Assembly: GCF_932274485.2 (NCBI RefSeq)
Contig: NC_065887.2
Coordinates: 5,800,001 to 5,864,000, forward strand
From: Patella vulgata
Taxonomy: Eukaryota > Mollusca > Gastropoda > Patellidae
DNA: 64,000 nt
Direction: 5' to 3'
In this document: positions 62,101 through 64,000 of the stretch, one piece after another
Position numbering within the stretch: the stretch's first letter is position 1
How the letters are laid out: each line of letters opens with the position of its first letter
The notes under the pieces: generated by a model
Database searches by the model: none
Told to the model about the DNA's origin: nothing
The model's input: only the letters and a program-made list of their open reading frames with translations
Position numbers and translations under genes: made by a program

Positions 62101-63557
62101 CCCCCCCCAATATATATTTCACGGCTACGCTTCTGAGTCCTTCGGATGAGACGAAAAACCGAGGTCCCGTGTATACATTGGAATGCACGTAAAAGATCCC
62201 TTGGCAGTTGGAATTGGATATAAGAGTAAGCGATAGTGCCTCTGCCCGGGCAAAATGTCCCTCATAGCACACTGTATGGCGTATGCCCGTCTTCATTAGC
62301 CCAGTATAGGAGCAGAACAGTAGGACGTTACACCCCATTTCATTTCATTTACTAAAAGGTTCCACAGCTTACATCAATTAGAATCACAAAGTTTAATTGT
62401 TCTTAATTATCTACTTAATTCACGTGTTCATAGTAAATTGTATAACGAGTTACATCCGTTATGTAAGAGTTATCTGTCTTATATAAGAGTTATTTCCCCT
62501 TTCTTAAATACAGGCTGTGATAGGGTTTAAAGCCTATCAGTACGTGCCCTTGACACACCAAGGTCAACCTCAATGGGCAGAATCTCTGGGCTGGTTAATA
62601 TGTCTGGGGACAATCTCTATTGTACCGTTATGGTTTGCCTACTACGTCATGAAGAGTGGACTAATGAAGGTGGGTAGAGATAAAATCTATATTCTTCATG
62701 TCAAATCTGTGGGAATGGTTGGGTTGATCGTCGAGTGGTGAAACACTTGGTTTTAGATCATAAGTTTGTCGTCGAGTACAGTGGTGTGTTTTCGATCCTG
62801 GGCTTCAAGTATGTGACTAAGAATAGGGTCATTAGAATAACCCATACTAAACTCAGGCTGAATGTTAACAATTAGCCCCGCTTGAGAACAGACACTATAA
62901 GTTAGTTGACTGACATTTTAAGTCCTTGGTCGACGATTTTAGTCGAAAACACTCAGTATATTTTGAGAATTTTGCTTTCATTTAATGGAATTCAATAGGT
63001 TTATTTAGTCTGTGTGTATGCCTGATGTGAAACGGAGTAGAACCGCTTTACAAAACAATATACTAATTTTTGGATATGGCGGCCATTCGGAAAAGCGATT
63101 TATTCTTGAAGTATGAAGTAGATGGATCTCTGTGTGCAGAATGTAGAATAACCACGTGGCCATCCCCCAGGTTCCCCCCCATTTCTCAAGACTAATAATA
63201 GAAATGGTGGCAAACTAAGGAATCCCCCGCAAACCCATTAAGTTAAGCACGTCACTCAACTCCTTGAACTTGGGATCTAAAGGACACTTGTTATACTACT
63301 TGGCCCCGGACAATAGTAAAAAATTACCAATGAACACGGATGTAATGAAATTGCTTTTGATATTTGATTCCAGAAGAATCTGAATGCTCGTTTGTGTTTG
63401 TTTTCAGCCTACGTCAGATTGGTTTGCTAGACGAAGTCTGGGTAATCCTGACTATAGACCGGAAACCCCAGACGATAATGTCAAGACTCCGGTGATTATA
63501 AATGAAGAAAATGGAAATCAAAATGCTGAATTCAGACCATATATTTCTGAATTGTAA
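50095..63557 (+). CDS. SLC6-family sodium-dependent transporter (15 exons)
   Basis: Twelve-helix plasma-membrane symporter of the neurotransmitter/amino-acid SLC6 family. Exons: 50095-50106, 51078-51189, 51613-51747, 52331-52543, 53130-53175, 53821-53953, 54893-55027, 55943-56046, 56726-56850, 57896-58008, 58701-58838, 60112-60211, 61728-61828, 62514-62669, 63408-63557; total 1773 nt, 590 residues, the usual family length. TM1 reads [16 protein letters not shown] with the cytoplasmic RAQW gate; then [20 protein letters not shown], extracellular loop 2 with cysteines and three N-glycosylation sequons (NAT, NQT, NSS), TM6 [25 protein letters not shown] and [11 protein letters not shown] glycine in TM1 where monoamine carriers have aspartate argues for an amino-acid-type substrate; the substrate itself is unknown. 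TM8 has GFSSQ where GABA and monoamine carriers have D-S. Exon 1 (MAAS) is only 12 nt and is the least certain piece. AATAAA lies at 63593-63598. Confidence 0.94.
50150..50885. repeat. 57-bp minisatellite in SLC6 intron 1, about 12 copies
   Basis: Unit GGGTTTCATTGTCGCTGTGG, then TGGCGTGGTTCTAGAATCTC and ACAACCAGAATGTCCC. Two alternating variants are visible in the middle; the last three copies are nearly identical. Starts about 45 bp after the exon 1 donor. Plus and minus open frames here are artefacts. Confidence 0.92.
51387..51612 (+). repeat. 38-bp repeat of the SLC6 exon 3 acceptor and exon start
   Basis: Five full copies, with AG/G at 51424/5, 51462/3, 51500/1, 51538/9 and 51575/6, precede the real exon start at 51613. 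Each reads like CCAG/GAGCGTTTCTGGTTCCC. A partial copy precedes them. Confidence 0.93.
52010..52135. repeat. Tandem repeat in SLC6 intron 3, about 32-bp unit
   Basis: Units of GTGGCATCAGTCAACCAGTA then GTATTTCGTGAA, four copies. Confidence 0.8.
52600..53118 (+). mobile_element. SINE-A head fragment and near full-length SINE-A
   Basis: GGGTCGCGGTGGCTCAGTGA head alone at 52600-52650; full copy about 52757-53118 ending ATTTCATTTC, directly before the exon 5 acceptor (53129), so the SINE tail forms part of the pyrimidine tract. Confidence 0.82.
53158..53420 (+). repeat. Repeat of the SLC6 exon 5 end and donor
   Basis: GATCATCCAGTGGAATATAC then TACAG/GTAATG recurs with donors at 53176 (real), 53232, 53296 and 53359, plus a partial fifth copy. 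Unit 56-64 bp. Confidence 0.93.
53700..53815 (+). mobile_element. SINE-A 3' fragment before exon 6
   Basis: CACACTGTATGGCGTATGTC to ATTTCATTTCATTT; its tail is the pyrimidine tract of the exon 6 acceptor at 53820. Confidence 0.75.
53960..54185. repeat. ATC triplet microsatellite
   Basis: Two blocks of ATC/ATCGTC repeats, the first beginning about 7 bp past the exon 6 donor. Confidence 0.9.
54295..54552 (+). mobile_element. SINE-B copy, near full length
   Basis: GGGGGGTTGGGTGGCCCAAT head, GGACGTTAAACCC, CT tail. Confidence 0.83.
54555..54812 (+). mobile_element. SINE-A copy, 5' truncated
   Basis: CCTGGCAGTTGGAATTCGAT to GTAGGATGTTAAACCCC. Confidence 0.72.
55120..55510. mobile_element. SINE-B fragment (plus) followed by SINE-A fragment (minus)
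   Basis: SINE-B 55140-55290 with a CT tail; SINE-A in reverse from 55297 to about 55510. Confidence 0.65.
55670..55935. repeat. AT-rich tandem repeat running into the exon 8 acceptor
   Basis: Units of TTTTTGTGACTAATTCTAT, about 12; the last leads straight into TTTTTGTATTTTCTAG. Confidence 0.82.
56014..56120 (+). repeat. 33-bp repeat of the SLC6 exon 8 end and donor
   Basis: AAGTTCTCTAATAACGTCAT then TAG/GTATGTTTAT, three copies with donors at 56047 (real), 56080 and 56113. Confidence 0.95.
56400..56650. repeat. Degenerate tandem repeat, about 50-bp unit
   Basis: Units with TTTCAGAAACAATTTCAAAT and CAATGATCCAAAGG. Confidence 0.65.
56873..57270 (+). mobile_element. MITE-A copy, full length
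   Basis: ATGCAAGAGCTAAATCTGTC to CCCATATTGTATCTTTAAT. Confidence 0.75.
57535..57885 (+). mobile_element. SINE-A copy, full length
   Basis: CCAGGTTGGCCCAGTGAGTA head to GTAGGACGTTAAACCACATT; its ATTTC tail forms the pyrimidine tract of the exon 10 acceptor at 57895. Confidence 0.82.
58009..58700. other. SLC6 intron 10, unannotated
   Basis: No repeat or gene recognised; one of the few repeat-poor introns of this gene. Confidence 0.4.
58863..59195 (-). mobile_element. SINE-A copy
   Basis: AATGAAATGGGGTTTAACGT to ACATCTTGCTCAGTAAG. Confidence 0.75.
59255..59450 (+). mobile_element. SINE-B copy, 5' truncated, inside a SINE-A piece
   Basis: AATTCCCGGCTGTACGTGAC to GAGTGGACGTTAAACTCC. Flanked by CATTAGCCCAGTCG on the left and right (59240 and 59449), suggesting insertion into SINE-A sequence. 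Confidence 0.72.
59510..60075. repeat. Degenerate tandem repeats in SLC6 intron 11
   Basis: A 55-60-bp repeat (ACATTTGGGATTGCAAGTTA) then a 40-bp repeat (GCAATGGCTGGACGTTGTTG, TTTTTATA). Confidence 0.75.
60140..60610 (+). repeat. Repeat of the SLC6 exon 12 end and donor
   Basis: Four diverged copies of ACATTCTGGGTTACCCCACC, then GAGCTTGTCGTTATCTGTTG and GGTGTATG/GTAAGT follow the real donor at 60212; copies near 60311, 60449 and 60592 keep a GT. Confidence 0.9.
61250..61445 (+). mobile_element. SINE-A copy, 5' truncated
   Basis: TAGTCGTTCGGAAAGGACGG to ATTAGCTCATCT. Confidence 0.65.
61465..61712 (+). mobile_element. SINE-B copy whose tail adjoins the exon 13 acceptor
   Basis: GGGGGGCGAATGGTTAACGC head to GAGTGGACGTTAAACCC; the CT tail lies 15 bp from the acceptor at 61727. 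Confidence 0.78.
62062..62085. repeat. Interstitial telomere-like repeat
   Basis: Four TTAGGG units, one with an extra G (GGGTTAGGGTTAGGGGTTAG then GGTT). Confidence 0.75.
62130..62350 (+). mobile_element. SINE-A copy, 5' truncated
   Basis: GTCCTTCGGATGAGACGAAA to the ATTTC tail. Confidence 0.8.
62885..63140 (+). repeat. Dispersed repeat family U3
   Basis: ACTGACATTTTAAGTCCTTG, ACGATTTTAGTCGAAAACAC and GCGGCCATTCGG shared with the other copies. Confidence 0.6.
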
Positions 63558-63592
63558 AGATGTCGTACAAATGAAATATAGGACCATTGATT

Positions 63593-63598
63593 AATAAA
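63593..63598 (+). promoter_or_regulatory. Poly(A) signal of the SLC6 gene
   Basis: AATAAA lies 36 bp past the TAA stop, just before a MITE-A copy that starts at about 63602. Confidence 0.6.
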
Positions 63599-63601
63599 CA
63601 T

Positions 63602-63720
63602 ACATTATGCAAGAGCTAAATCTGTCTATTGCAGGTCTTTCTTCAGGCCTGAAAGGTTTTGTAAATTATTAATTAGGCATTAATTAACTTATCCAGACCA
63701 TAATCAACTCTTGATGTCAA
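63602..63720 (+). mobile_element. MITE-A copy, truncated
   Basis: ATTATGCAAGAGCTAAATCT to CATAATCAACTCTTGATGTC; begins 4 bp after the SLC6 poly(A) signal. Confidence 0.68.
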
Positions 63721-63764
63721 ACTAATCAAAGCCTAATCACAAAATAGTCCTCTAATTATTCAAT

Positions 63765-64000
63765 ATGGCGGCGCCCATGAAACATAATTTTACAGAGTCG
63801 GTTTTGTTTGCGAAAACAAATTTAGGAGTATCTAACCTTGTTTTGAAAGATAAACAGATTGAAACTCTAAAGACAGTTTACAATAGTAAAGAATTTATTG
63901 CAATATTACCCATAGCACATATTATATATCGCTTTTACGGGAGTGTCAGCGACATGGCGTGTTTACATAAAACACACGTGCGTGGTTTATTTTTACTCTG
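63765..64000 (+). CDS. Start of a RecQ-like helicase-type open frame (partial)
   Basis: An ATG-initiated frame (MAAPMKHNFTESVLF) stays open to the window end. Residues about 10-50 (VLKDKQIETLKTVYNSKEF and IAILP) resemble the segment of RecQ/Q1-like helicases just before Walker A. Where a TGYGKS motif would be expected the sequence instead reads IAHIIYRFYG, so the resemblance ends there. It may be a truncated helicase fragment of a repetitive family, or the first exon of an unrelated gene. Confidence 0.3.
   Translation, partial: MAAPMKHNFTESVLFAKTNLGVSNLVLKDKQIETLKTVYNSKEFIAILPIAHIIYRFYGSVSDMACLHKTHVRGLFLL

Overview
This is a stretch of animal nuclear genome, AT-rich and heavily intronic. The protein matches (an E(z)-type EZH2, a ciliary ODAD4/TTC25 and an SLC6 transporter), the tRNA-derived SINEs and the dense MITE load suggest a marine lophotrochozoan, most likely a mollusc and perhaps a gastropod. 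The species cannot be fixed from the sequence. No rRNA, functional tRNA, CRISPR array, operon or complete transposase gene was found.

Layout: (1) 2972-20352, minus strand: ODAD4/TTC25, 12 coding exons whose phases close to 707 codons plus stop, with a possible second 3' terminal exon at 818-927. (2) 20353-20682: short divergent promoter containing an RFX X-box-like palindrome. (3) 20683-23374, plus strand: a three-exon gene for a 116-residue charged protein I do not recognise. (4) 24712-41264, minus strand: EZH2/E(z), 17 coding exons, 731 residues, ending tail to tail with the small gene. (5) 41265-50094: EZH2 upstream region and a repeat-rich intergenic stretch with no gene I can support. 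(6) 50095-63557, plus strand: SLC6 transporter, 15 exons, 590 residues. (7) 63765-64000: the start of a helicase-like open frame that runs off the window.

Most of the rest is repeats: two abundant tRNA-derived SINE families (called SINE-A and SINE-B here) and a rarer third (SINE-C) that share one 3' tail; several MITE families, some hAT-like with visible 8-bp target duplications; a family with tandem internal core units and a terminal hairpin; a 470-bp foldback element; and many minisatellites.

The most unusual signal is that many minisatellites are built from exon-intron junctions. In SLC6 (exon 3 acceptor; exon 5, 8 and 12 donors) and EZH2 (exon 9, 10 and 12 acceptors) the last or first 15-60 bases of an exon, together with its splice site, are tandemly copied into the adjoining intron, leaving rows of decoy splice sites. 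In SLC6 exon 8 the unit is 33 bp, open and in frame, so alternative donors could add 11 or 22 residues. ODAD4 introns also carry minisatellites that start within a few tens of bases of splice sites.
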